In this document: positions 15,719 to 23,915 of the stretch, in pieces
Numbering within the stretch: the first letter of the stretch is position 1
How the letters are laid out: each line of letters begins with the position of its first letter
From: an uncultured Brachyspira sp.
Lineage (GTDB): Bacteria > Spirochaetota > Brachyspiria > Brachyspirales > Brachyspiraceae
Assembly: GCF_944393015.1 (NCBI RefSeq)
Contig: NZ_CALXYQ010000031.1
Coordinates: 1-36,853, forward strand
Direction: 5' to 3'
Length of the DNA: 36,853 bases
Translations under genes and position numbers: made by a program
The notes under the pieces: model-generated
Databases searched by the model: none
Seen by the model: the letters and a program-made list of their open reading frames with translations, nothing else
What the model was told of the DNA's origin: nothing

Positions 15719-16741
15719 TTATTGCTGCAAATTTTCATCTAATCTCATATCATCTTCTGACATATCCATATACGGATCATTTTCATTATTCATTTCTTGA
15801 TCATCATCTTCAGTTTTTATATAATAACTTCTGTCACGCATAGCTGCTGAATATATATTATAATCAACTTCATATATTATACCGCTTTTAGGTTTTACAT
15901 ATACTCTATTGTCATTATTATCATATACTAATTGATATTCTATTTTTGTATTATCTTCCATATATATAGTAACAGTAGTATCAGGTATTCTGAATAATCT
16001 GTTTAAATATTTTAGCATATTTTCATCATATACAAAACCTATAGCTTTAACTAAAGCTAATGCTTCAAAATCTCTATATGCTTTATTCAAATTGATTTCT
16101 TCATCTACTCCATCAACAACCCAATTAGTTTTGTTTTCTTTTCTTATGGTATTTGTATAATCTCTTATACTGCTTTCTGTTTTTACTACAGAATCTATAT
16201 AAATAGTTTTATCAAATATTTGCTTATCTCTAAGCATATCAACAGTTTTCTTTAATGCTTCTATATAAATAAGCTCTACACTGAAATATTCATCATTATA
16301 TTTAACATAGTATTTTTCTTCATCGGCAGTTTTATTTCCAACGAATATTTTATATTCTTTATTACCCTCCCAAACAGTGAATTCATTGCTTGGATTTTCT
16401 AAACCGAATGAATCTAATTCAGAAAGATTTGTTATAATAGTGTCAATATTCAAAGTATTGAAGTTTTTAACATTTGCAAAAGCCTCTAGCTGATCTATTT
16501 TATAATTATTAGCAGGGGCTATTACTTTCCAAGTTTCATCTATTTTTTCTACTATTATTGGTTCTTCAGCATATTTTAATTCATATTTTGTAACATTTGT
16601 TTCATTAAGTTCAAAAAGCTGTTTTCTAGGTTTATTTGCCTCTATTTTTTCGCGGCTTTTTTTAGTTGTTAGAAATGCTGCAACGCTTATTACCGCTAAA
16701 GCTATGAGTAAAAGTATAATTTTTGTAACATTTTTATTCAT
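15719..16741 (-). CDS. DUF4340 protein, accessory to an ABC exporter
   Basis: 340 aa. One N-terminal membrane anchor (residues 7-24), then a periplasmic beta-rich region with the DUF4340 pattern: WKVIAPANNYKIDQLEAFANV, LDSFGLENPSNEFTVW, and YKIFVGNKTADEEKYYVKYN, repeated in a weaker second half. Such proteins are commonly encoded after GldA/GldF-type ABC transporter genes, as here, and are thought to be accessory subunits. The last 40 residues are Asp/Glu/Met-rich. AGGA lies 8 nt before the ATG. It follows the permease gene by 43 bp. Confidence 0.8.
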   Translation of the reverse strand: MNKNVTKIILLLIALAVISVAAFLTTKKSREKIEANKPRKQLFELNETNVTKYELKYAEEPIIVEKIDETWKVIAPANNYKIDQLEAFANVKNFNTLNIDTIITNLSELDSFGLENPSNEFTVWEGNKEYKIFVGNKTADEEKYYVKYNDEYFSVELIYIEALKKTVDMLRDKQIFDKTIYIDSVVKTESSIRDYTNTIRKENKTNWVVDGVDEEINLNKAYRDFEALALVKAIGFVYDENMLKYLNRLFRIPDTTVTIYMEDNTKIEYQLVYDNNDNRVYVKPKSGIIYEVDYNIYSAAMRDRSYYIKTEDDDQEMNNENDPYMDMSEDDMRLDENLQQ

Positions 16742-16784
16742 TTTATTTATCCTATAAGTTTATAATTTCTTTTAATATCGTAAA

Positions 16785-17510
16785 TTATTTTCTATTTTCT
16801 AGCATAATATTTGCCAAATAAAGGAATATTACTGTAACTGATATAAAGTATATAATATCTCTTAAATCCAATACTCCTCTTGCAATATTAGCAAAATGAT
16901 AATCACCGCTTATTACTTCTATAAAATTAACAGAAGCAGGGAAAAGCAAAGTTAAATATCTCAAAAACATATTTAAAGATATCATAATTGCAAGCCCTAC
17001 AATTAAAGCTACTATTTGATTCTTTGTTGTAGATGAAGCAAATATGCCTATAGCACATAAAGCCATAATAAGAAATACGCTTCCTATATATCCTGCAATA
17101 ACAGGTCCCATATCTAATCTGCCCAAAAAAGTTAATGTGATGGGGTAGAGTATAGTAGGTATTAAAGCAAAAAGCATAAATATTACAGCCGAAAAGAATT
17201 TACCTAGTATAATTTCTAAGGTAGAAACTGATTGAGTGCTTATAAGCTCATAAGAACCGCTTGAAAACTCACTTGATAATAGCCCCATAGTGATAGGCGG
17301 AATTATAAGGGATAGTATCAAAGGCAGAATGCTGAAAAAATCCTGCATATCATTTTGCTGAAGTATAAAGAATCTTGAGAAGAAATATACTCCGCTTACA
17401 ATTAAAAATATTGCTGAAAATATATATGCTATAGGTGAAAAGAAAATATGTCTCAATTCTTTTTTCAATATAACATTAGATTTATTTATAGTATAACTTA
17501 TTGACTGCAC
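16785..17510 (-). CDS. ABC-2 type transporter permease (GldF-like)
   Basis: 241 aa with six predicted membrane helices and the ABC-2 family features: KKELRHIFFSPIAYIF at the N-terminus (amphipathic coupling helix), SSEFSSGSYELISTQ after TM2, and LGKFFSAVIFMLF. Starts at GTG (17508-17510), directly after the stop codon of the ATPase gene, with AAGGAG 8 nt upstream inside that gene; this makes the GTG start convincing. It forms the membrane channel with the ATPase at 17511-18458. Substrate unknown. Confidence 0.85.
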   Translation of the reverse strand: MQSISYTINKSNVILKKELRHIFFSPIAYIFSAIFLIVSGVYFFSRFFILQQNDMQDFFSILPLILSLIIPPITMGLLSSEFSSGSYELISTQSVSTLEIILGKFFSAVIFMLFALIPTILYPITLTFLGRLDMGPVIAGYIGSVFLIMALCAIGIFASSTTKNQIVALIVGLAIMISLNMFLRYLTLLFPASVNFIEVISGDYHFANIARGVLDLRDIIYFISVTVIFLYLANIMLENRK

Positions 17511-18458
17511 TTATTTATCTCCTTTTGTTAAAGTATGGAATACTTCTTCTAGATTTTCTCTTTCTCTGAACATTTCATATATTATCCAATCTGTACTCTT
17601 AATAACTGTATAAATTTTTTCTCTAGGCTCTTCTTCATTAGAATATATTGTGATGTCTTTTAAATCTCCATTATCTTCCGCTTTAACATCATAAATACTT
17701 TCTATTTTCTTTAATTTTTCTATTATTTTATTTTTATCATCATTTGTCTTTATAGATAATTTTATTCTTACAGATGTTTTATTATTTTCTTTGTTATTTA
17801 AAGTTAAATGTTTAGGGTCAGCATCGGCAATAACATTACCCTGATTAATAATTATAGCTCTTGAACAAGTAGCTTCAACTTCGCTTAATATATGTGTAGA
17901 TATAAGAACAGTTTTTTCTTTGCCCAATTCTTTTATAAGCTCTCTAATCTCTACTATTTGGTTAGGGTCAAGTCCGTTAGTAGGCTCATCTAATATAAGT
18001 ATTTTAGGGTCATGTATAATAGCTCCAGCAATACCTACACGCTGTTTATAACCTTTTGAAAGCTCTCCTATTGATTTTGATATAACATCTTTGAGACTGC
18101 AGGCATCAACAACATAATGAAGTCTTTCGCTTAATCTGCTTCTTTCAAGCTCCTGAATCTCAGCCATATAAACAAGATAATCAAATACACTCATATCATC
18201 ATAAAGCGGTGCTGATTCAGGCAAATATCCTATAACCTTTTTTACTTCTCTTTCATTATTTAATATGCTTTTTCCGTCAATAATAGCATTTCCGCTAGTA
18301 GGAGAGAGGTAGCAAGTTAATATTCTTAAAGTAGTGGATTTTCCTGCTCCGTTTGGTCCTAATATTCCTACAATTTCACCTGATTTTATCTCAAAACTTA
18401 CGCCTTTTAAAGCATGAAAATCACCGTAGTATTTGTTTAAATTCTCTACTGATATCAT
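17511..18458 (-). CDS. ABC transporter ATP-binding protein (GldA-like)
   Basis: 315 aa from ATG 18458, chosen because AAGGAA lies 7 nt upstream; the longer open frame would need a TTG ten codons earlier. Seen: Walker A GPNGAGKST (34-42), Q-loop region, signature LSKGYKQR (133-140), Walker B ILILDEPTNGLD (from 153) and the H-loop STH (His189). The C-terminal 90 residues are the extra regulatory domain of the ABC-2 type ATPases. It powers the adjacent permease in export of an unknown substrate. Operon order: ATPase, permease, DUF4340, pgsA. Confidence 0.9.
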   Translation of the reverse strand: MISVENLNKYYGDFHALKGVSFEIKSGEIVGILGPNGAGKSTTLRILTCYLSPTSGNAIIDGKSILNNEREVKKVIGYLPESAPLYDDMSVFDYLVYMAEIQELERSRLSERLHYVVDACSLKDVISKSIGELSKGYKQRVGIAGAIIHDPKILILDEPTNGLDPNQIVEIRELIKELGKEKTVLISTHILSEVEATCSRAIIINQGNVIADADPKHLTLNNKENNKTSVRIKLSIKTNDDKNKIIEKLKKIESIYDVKAEDNGDLKDITIYSNEEEPREKIYTVIKSTDWIIYEMFRERENLEEVFHTLTKGDK

Positions 18459-18641
18459 TTTATTCCTTTTTATTTTTGTATATTGCAAAAAATTAAATCA
18501 TTATTCAAAAATATATTAATAATAAGTAGAAAAACATTATAATATATATAAAGTAAAAAAACAATTATTATTTATATAATAAAAAATATATATTTTTTTA
18601 TTTGTTTTAGAATAAATATTTTTATATAATAACAGCTTTTA

Positions 18642-18670
18642 TTGACAAATAGAATAAAATTTATTATATT
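18642..18670 (+). promoter_or_regulatory. Promoter of ravA-viaA
   Basis: TTGACA (18642-18647), 17-bp spacer, TATATT (18665-18670), about 32 bp before the ravA start codon. Confidence 0.6.
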
Positions 18671-18701
18671 GTAATTATCAAACTTTATATGGATATATAA
18701 A

Positions 18702-20399
18702 ATGTCTAAAAAAAATCATAATATTAAAAGTCAGGAAAATAAAAATAGCAGTATTGATATTTTTACACTTATAAAAAAACTTTCAGAAGGTTTATATGAA
18801 AAAGAAGAAGCTATCAGCTTAACTCTTTTATGTGCTTTGGCTGGAAAATCAGTATTTTTATACGGTCCTCCCGGTACTGCTAAAAGTTTGATAGTAAGGA
18901 GAATAGCTTCAGCATTTAAAGACTCTAAATATTTCGGTCAGCTTATGAATAGGTTTACTACCCCTGAAGATGTATTCGGTCCTGTGAGCCTATCAAAATT
19001 AAAAGAGGATAAATTTGAAAGACAAACAGAAGGTTATTTGCCTAAGGCTGATTTTGTATTTTTAGATGAAATTTGGAAAAGCAGTCCTGCAATATTAAAT
19101 ACATTATTAACTATAATAAATGAAAAAGTATACAGAAACGGAAGTCAGGAAGAGAAAGTACCATTAAAGGCATTAGTTTCGGCAAGCAATGAAACTCCTC
19201 CTAAAGGTCAGGGGCTTGAGGCAATGTATGACAGATTTATAATGCGTTTATTTGTTGATACTGCTAAAGATGTTGATAATTTTGTAAAATTAATATCTGA
19301 TAAAGATGTTTCTTTCGATGCTGATTTAAAAGAAGAAGAAAAAATATCCACTGAAGATTGGTTAAAATTTCATAAAGATATAGATGATGTATCTGTATCT
19401 GATGAAGCTCTTGATATAATATGCTCCATAAAATACGAAATAGACGAATATAATAAAGGCAATAATGAAGCTATATATATTTCTGACAGAAGATGGAAGA
19501 ATATTGTTTATATATTAAAAGCAGCTGCATTTTTTTCAGAAAGAAATACTGTTATGCCTGTAGATTGTTTTTTAATAACTCATTGTATATGGACACTTGA
19601 AGAAAATATTGATGCAGTGAAAAAAATAGTATTAGAGGCCATAAAATTTTTTTCAGCTTCAGATATAGATATATTTGATGAAAAAATTGAGGACATAAAA
19701 AATAAGTCTAAAAATTCTCAAAATAGCATCAGCACTAATTCAAGTAATAATAATGATTTAGAATTTGAAACAGTATCAATAAAAGGAAAAAAGTTTGTAA
19801 AACTGCCTTATACATATCAAGAATATTCATCTCTTTCCGTATTAAGAAATGCTTATGCAACTCCTAATGGTGGAAATTTGTATGTTCCTTTGGACAGATT
19901 AAATAGTAATAATAATTCTAATTTTAATCCATATAATGAAAATGGTGAAGAAATTTCATCAATTCAATGTAATTATTTAGGTAATTTTGCCCTAAAGATA
20001 AAAAATAATGTAAAAAATGATACAAAAAATGATATTCAAAATTTAGTTTTCTCTATATATGGATTATCAAATTTTATAATATTGAAAGATGAAAATGGAA
20101 AAGAAGTATCTGAAACTACATGCAGTCTGCCTGTTAAAAATAGTGTCAATAATACAGCTAATAATACTGTATCAGTAAATAATTCAAACTTAAAAATAGA
20201 ATGCAATGATTTAATAAACAATATTGATGATTATATTAATAGTTATGAAAATTATTTAAAAAATAATATTAATCATATATATTCTGTATTTTTAAGCGAT
20301 GAAAATAATCGTTTAATGGCTGAAATATACAATGAAAATATATCTGAATTAAAATCTAAGGTTATAGAGCTTGAAAAGATTAGAGAGTCTTTAAAATAA
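18702..20399 (+). CDS. ravA: MoxR-type AAA+ ATPase RavA
   Basis: 565 aa. MoxR AAA+ ATPase that works with a von Willebrand A partner as a chaperone-like pair. Seen: Walker A GPPGTAKS (55-62), the TTPEDVFGP segment (86-94), Walker B FVFLDEIWKS (118 onward), sensor 1 SASNE (160-164) and the arginine finger region MYDRF (175-179). Residues 330-565 are an Asn/Lys-rich C-terminal part with a beta-rich section (about 345-480), corresponding in position to the C-terminal domains of E. coli RavA but hardly alike in sequence; the protein is also longer than E. coli RavA. viaA begins two bases after its stop codon, which fixes the identification. Confidence 0.85.
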   Translation: MSKKNHNIKSQENKNSSIDIFTLIKKLSEGLYEKEEAISLTLLCALAGKSVFLYGPPGTAKSLIVRRIASAFKDSKYFGQLMNRFTTPEDVFGPVSLSKLKEDKFERQTEGYLPKADFVFLDEIWKSSPAILNTLLTIINEKVYRNGSQEEKVPLKALVSASNETPPKGQGLEAMYDRFIMRLFVDTAKDVDNFVKLISDKDVSFDADLKEEEKISTEDWLKFHKDIDDVSVSDEALDIICSIKYEIDEYNKGNNEAIYISDRRWKNIVYILKAAAFFSERNTVMPVDCFLITHCIWTLEENIDAVKKIVLEAIKFFSASDIDIFDEKIEDIKNKSKNSQNSISTNSSNNNDLEFETVSIKGKKFVKLPYTYQEYSSLSVLRNAYATPNGGNLYVPLDRLNSNNNSNFNPYNENGEEISSIQCNYLGNFALKIKNNVKNDTKNDIQNLVFSIYGLSNFIILKDENGKEVSETTCSLPVKNSVNNTANNTVSVNNSNLKIECNDLINNIDDYINSYENYLKNNINHIYSVFLSDENNRLMAEIYNENISELKSKVIELEKIRESLK

Positions 20400-20400
20400 T

Positions 20401-21885
20401 ATGCTGGATATATTAAGTTTTTTATTTAAAAAAGATGATATTAAAAATCAATTATATACTGAATTTCCGCAGTACGCTGAATTATTTGAAGATGAAGAGT
20501 TTTCAAGGGAACTCGATAAAAAAATAAATGATTATAATGAAAATTTAGATAAAGAGCTTTCATCTAACAACCCTTTGAAAAATGAATATGATAAATATAA
20601 TAATGCATATTCTTCTTTTAAAAATAATGGTGCTGATGAAAACCGTATTTTAAATGATATAAATAATTATAAAAATTTTGATAAAAATGCCGATTATAAT
20701 TTTTATAATAAAAAATTAAATGATATAAAAAATAAACATAAAGAAGAATATAATAATATCAATAACGATTATAATGCTTTAGAAAAAGTGGTTTTGAATG
20801 ATTGGAAAAATTCTTTAGATAGAGAATATACTAAATGGGCTTTGGATAAAATAGATGAAAGAAGAAAAGAGTTTTTTAAAGATATTAAAAATCTACTTGA
20901 ATATTTAAAAGACATAAAAGAAATTAAAGAATCATTAGGAGATGAAACAGGTGAGCTTTTTGATTTGAGTCTTGGGAAAATTGCAAAAAGAGATATAAAT
21001 TATATAAAAAAACTAGCAAACTTTCTAAAAAATCATAAAAATATAAAAGAACTTTGCGATATGCTTGGCAGATTTATGAAAGCAGAGGAAAGCATAAAAA
21101 TAGAAAAAGTTTTAAGAAAAGAAACTTTTAAAACCAAAAAAATAGATACTAACTCTCAGGAAGAAATTGTAGGCATAACTTATTCTAGGGATATACATAA
21201 TATACTTCCTCAGGAAAAACTTCTTTTAGCTGAAGGAGTACTTGAAACTCTATTCGGTATTAAATATTTTGAGAATAGACTTTTAACTTTCAAGAAAGAA
21301 GGATATATTGATTCATTTTATGAAAAAGATATAGAAGAAGAGATGCAGGCTAAAGAAGACGATAAAAAAGGTCCTATTATAATATGCGTTGATACAAGCG
21401 GTTCTATGAGCGGAGTACCCGAAACTGTTGCAAAGGCTGTTACATTATATTTGGCTACTCGTGCAATGAAGCAGAAAAGAAGTTGTTATCTTATAAATTT
21501 CAGTACTCAAATAGAAACTATGGATTTAACATATCCTAATACTATGGATAATTTAATTGATTTTTTGAGATTAAGTTTTGATGGAGGGACAGATGCTGTA
21601 CCTGCATTAAGGCATGCTATAAAAACTATGAATACTGAAAATTATAAAAAATCTGATTTGCTTTTTATTTCTGACTTTGTATTTAATAGTTTTACAGATA
21701 AAGATTATAAATTGGCTGAAGAACAAAAGAAAAATGAAAATAGATTTTATTCTCTTATAATAGGAAGTACTCCTATGTTTAATGTGGAAAACAGCATATT
21801 TGATTATAATTGGTGTTATGATTCTTCAAGAGGTTCAGTTAAAGAGATTACAGGCAATATGTATTCGAGTATATTCGGACATTAA
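20401..21885 (+). CDS. viaA: VWA-domain protein ViaA, partner of RavA
   Basis: 494 aa. The first ~320 residues are helical and highly charged, like ViaA. The C-terminal von Willebrand A domain (about 322-494) has the metal-binding MIDAS motif DTSGS (Asp331, Ser333, Ser335) and the later FDGGTDAVPAL threonine. Cytoplasmic, no signal peptide. In E. coli, ViaA stimulates RavA ATPase and the pair acts on respiratory complexes and membrane; that role here is an extrapolation. Translation starts one base after the ravA stop codon, so the genes are coupled. No terminator was recognised after it. Confidence 0.85.
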   Translation: MLDILSFLFKKDDIKNQLYTEFPQYAELFEDEEFSRELDKKINDYNENLDKELSSNNPLKNEYDKYNNAYSSFKNNGADENRILNDINNYKNFDKNADYNFYNKKLNDIKNKHKEEYNNINNDYNALEKVVLNDWKNSLDREYTKWALDKIDERRKEFFKDIKNLLEYLKDIKEIKESLGDETGELFDLSLGKIAKRDINYIKKLANFLKNHKNIKELCDMLGRFMKAEESIKIEKVLRKETFKTKKIDTNSQEEIVGITYSRDIHNILPQEKLLLAEGVLETLFGIKYFENRLLTFKKEGYIDSFYEKDIEEEMQAKEDDKKGPIIICVDTSGSMSGVPETVAKAVTLYLATRAMKQKRSCYLINFSTQIETMDLTYPNTMDNLIDFLRLSFDGGTDAVPALRHAIKTMNTENYKKSDLLFISDFVFNSFTDKDYKLAEEQKKNENRFYSLIIGSTPMFNVENSIFDYNWCYDSSRGSVKEITGNMYSSIFGH

Positions 21886-21941
21886 TAATATATTAAAATA
21901 TAATAAAATCACAAAAAATATCAAAATTTTATATTATTTTC

Positions 21942-21969
21942 TTGACTGTTATTTTATTCATTGTATTAT
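21942..21969 (+). promoter_or_regulatory. Promoter of rnc
   Basis: TTGACT (21942-21947), 16-bp spacer, TATTAT (21964-21969), 29 bp before the rnc ATG. Confidence 0.5.
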
Positions 21970-21998
21970 AAATACAATATTTTTGGGCAGACTTGATT

Positions 21999-22733
21999 AT
22001 GAATATAGATAGAATCTTAAATAATTGTCAGACAGCTATAAAATATGAGTTTAGGAATAAAGATCATCTATTAGAGGCTATAACTCATAGAACTTATGCT
22101 AATGAATCTAAAAAGAAAATGAAATATAATCAGAGATTGGAGTTTTTAGGTGACTCTGTACTATCTCTTATTATTTCAGATTATCTATTTAAAAAATATA
22201 ATAGCAGTAAAGAAGGTTTATTGTCTAAAGTAAAATCCTCTTTAGTATCGCAGAAGAGTTTGGCTGATATTTCAAAAGAGCTTAAACTTGGAGACTTTTT
22301 ACTTTTAGGACATGGTGAAGAGGCTTCAGGCGGAAGGTATAGAGATAATATGCTTGAAGATTTATTCGAGGCTATAGTAGGTGCTATATATTTAGATTCA
22401 GGAATTACAAGTGCATCCAAATTTGTTATGCGTGCTTATAAAGAAAGACTTAAGAATTTGGATATTGAAAACTTTGATAAAGATTATAAAACTATATTCC
22501 AAGAGCTTATACAGAAAAAACATAAAACTAGTCCTATTTATAAATCCTATGAATATTATGATGATAATAATCATGAGATGTTCAAAGCTGAAGTTTATGT
22601 TAATGATAAAAATTTTGCTTTGGGAGTAGGTAAAAGTAAAAAAGAAGCGGAAACTAATGCTGCCAAAAAAGCATTGGATAAAATAGAAATGGCTAGTATG
22701 GCAATAAAGAAAAATAAAAAAATTAATAAGTAA
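21999..22733 (+). CDS. rnc: Ribonuclease III
   Basis: 244 aa from ATG 21999; a TTG two codons earlier is less likely. Cuts double-stranded RNA in rRNA processing and mRNA control. Seen: the signature RLEFLGDSVL with Glu48 and Asp52, and EDLFEAIVGAIYLD with Asp121 and Glu124, matching the four key acidic residues of E. coli (Glu41, Asp45, Asp114, Glu117). The residue before RLEFLGD, usually Glu, is Gln. A double-stranded RNA-binding domain occupies residues about 160-232 (KTIFQELIQKK to KKEAETNAAKKAL). The Lys-rich C-terminal tail is unremarkable. Confidence 0.93.
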   Translation: MNIDRILNNCQTAIKYEFRNKDHLLEAITHRTYANESKKKMKYNQRLEFLGDSVLSLIISDYLFKKYNSSKEGLLSKVKSSLVSQKSLADISKELKLGDFLLLGHGEEASGGRYRDNMLEDLFEAIVGAIYLDSGITSASKFVMRAYKERLKNLDIENFDKDYKTIFQELIQKKHKTSPIYKSYEYYDDNNHEMFKAEVYVNDKNFALGVGKSKKEAETNAAKKALDKIEMASMAIKKNKKINK

Positions 22734-22812
22734 TAACTAAAATATTAAAATACTAAAAATATAAATTTAGTATTTTAAGTAATGTTAACATAATAAGTGA
22801 GCCAAAATATAT

Positions 22813-22860
22813 GGTAACTTTAGTTGTCATCTATTGTAGCGTAGGCGAACATAGCAATAA
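22813..22860 (+). repeat. Single degenerate copy of the prfB-leader repeat, upstream of rpe
   Basis: Shares with the 72-bp repeat, in order: AACTTTAGTT, ATCTATTGT, TAGCG and CATAGCAATAA. It ends 11 bp before the rpe start codon, merging into the AAAAGG ribosome binding site, just as the last partial unit of the array merges into the prfB site. Confidence 0.55.
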
Positions 22861-22871
22861 AAGGAAATGTC

Positions 22872-23519
22872 ATGAATAATATTATAATAGCACCATCAAT
22901 ACTTACAGCATCATTTACAAATTTAGAAGGAACTATAAAAGAGCTTGAAGAAGCAGGAAGCGATTATCTTCATTTGGATATAATGGACGGAGTATTTGTT
23001 CCGCAGATTACATTCGGAGCAAAGGTCGTTTCTGATATAAAAAAAATAAGTAAAATACCTTTAGATGCTCATCTTATGATAGTTAATCCTGAAAAGCATA
23101 TTGATGATTTTGCTAAGGCAGGCTGTGATATTATAAGCGTTCATTTTGAGGGTAATATACATATACATAGATTAATTTATCAGATAAAAGCACATAATAT
23201 AAAAGCTGGTATTGTTCTTAATCCTCATACTAGAGTTGATGTAATAGAACCTATCATTGATGATATTGATTATTTGCTTATAATGAGTGTAAATCCGGGA
23301 TTCGGCGGACAAAAATTCATTGACTCATCTATAAAAAAGATAGAAGAAGCTAAAAAGTTGATAGGAAATAGGGATATAATTTTGGCAGTTGACGGCGGAG
23401 TTAATTTAAAAACTTGCGGTAAAGTGTTAGAAGCAGGAGCTAATTTCCTTGTGGCAGGAAGTGCAATAATTGACAGTGATAATAAAAAAGATACTATTAA
23501 TAAATTAAGAGGAAATTAA
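22872..23519 (+). CDS. rpe: Ribulose-phosphate 3-epimerase
   Basis: 215-aa TIM barrel that interconverts ribulose-5-phosphate and xylulose-5-phosphate in the pentose phosphate pathway. Seen: APSIL at the N-terminus, metal ligands His34 and Asp36 in HLDIMDG, His67 in DAHLM, Asp174 in AVDGGV, and the phosphate-binding NPGFGGQ (141-147) and VAGSAI. All expected catalytic residues are present. AAAAGG lies upstream of the ATG. A MITE-like element begins 7 bp after the stop codon. Confidence 0.95.
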   Translation: MNNIIIAPSILTASFTNLEGTIKELEEAGSDYLHLDIMDGVFVPQITFGAKVVSDIKKISKIPLDAHLMIVNPEKHIDDFAKAGCDIISVHFEGNIHIHRLIYQIKAHNIKAGIVLNPHTRVDVIEPIIDDIDYLLIMSVNPGFGGQKFIDSSIKKIEEAKKLIGNRDIILAVDGGVNLKTCGKVLEAGANFLVAGSAIIDSDNKKDTINKLRGN

Positions 23520-23525
23520 TTTTAT

Positions 23526-23842
23526 ATATACTAAAAATTTTTAAGTTTATCAACCGATGCACTTTATATAGAATTATCAACTTTTTTGCCGCACACGATC
23601 TGCGGGCTTCGCTAAAGTTTTTATCCTTAGGATACGCTACGCGAAAGGCTATATTTGATGAAGTCCACCTTCGCCCTGCAAGGTGTAACCTAAATTTTAG
23701 GTATTAGTATACATTTATTATATATTGTAATAATATAAGGTTGTAGGACTTGCGTTTTTTGCAACTTTTTTGTGCGTCAAAAAAGTTGATAATAAATATG
23801 CAAAAATATCAAAATTGACAAAATATAATTGTTTAGTATAAT
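23526..23842. mobile_element. MITE-like element, copy 2
   Basis: 317 bp. Left end 23526-23553 is the second end type (ATATACTAAAAATTTTTAAG then TTTATCAA); right end 23815-23842 is the first type, reverse complement of ATTATACTAAACAA and TTTTGTCAA. The interior is homologous to copy 1: GATGCACTTTAT, CCGCACACG.TCTGCGG, AAAGTTTTTATCCTT, GGATACGCTA.GCGAAA and GGTGTAACCTAAAT. The TATCC/GGATA hairpin is kept while its loop changes from TTC to TTA. It has no coding capacity and fills most of the 396-bp gap between rpe and the TPR gene. Confidence 0.65.
23815..23842 (+). promoter_or_regulatory. Outward promoter in copy 2, facing the TPR gene
   Basis: TTGACA (23815-23820), 16-bp spacer, TATAAT (23837-23842): both hexamers are perfect. 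It is 73 bp upstream of the TPR gene start. A second candidate, TTGACT (23869-23874) with 18 bp to TATACA (23893-23898), lies between it and the gene. Confidence 0.55.
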
Positions 23843-23915
23843 CATAATACATATGTCATAAATATTTATTGACTTAGTTTTGATATAGAGCTTATACAAT
23901 ATAATAAAGGAAAAA

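Noticed and set aside
18459-18488. Longer N-terminus of the ABC ATPase from a TTG
   Set aside because: The ATG at 18458 has AAGGAA at ideal spacing and starts right at the domain.
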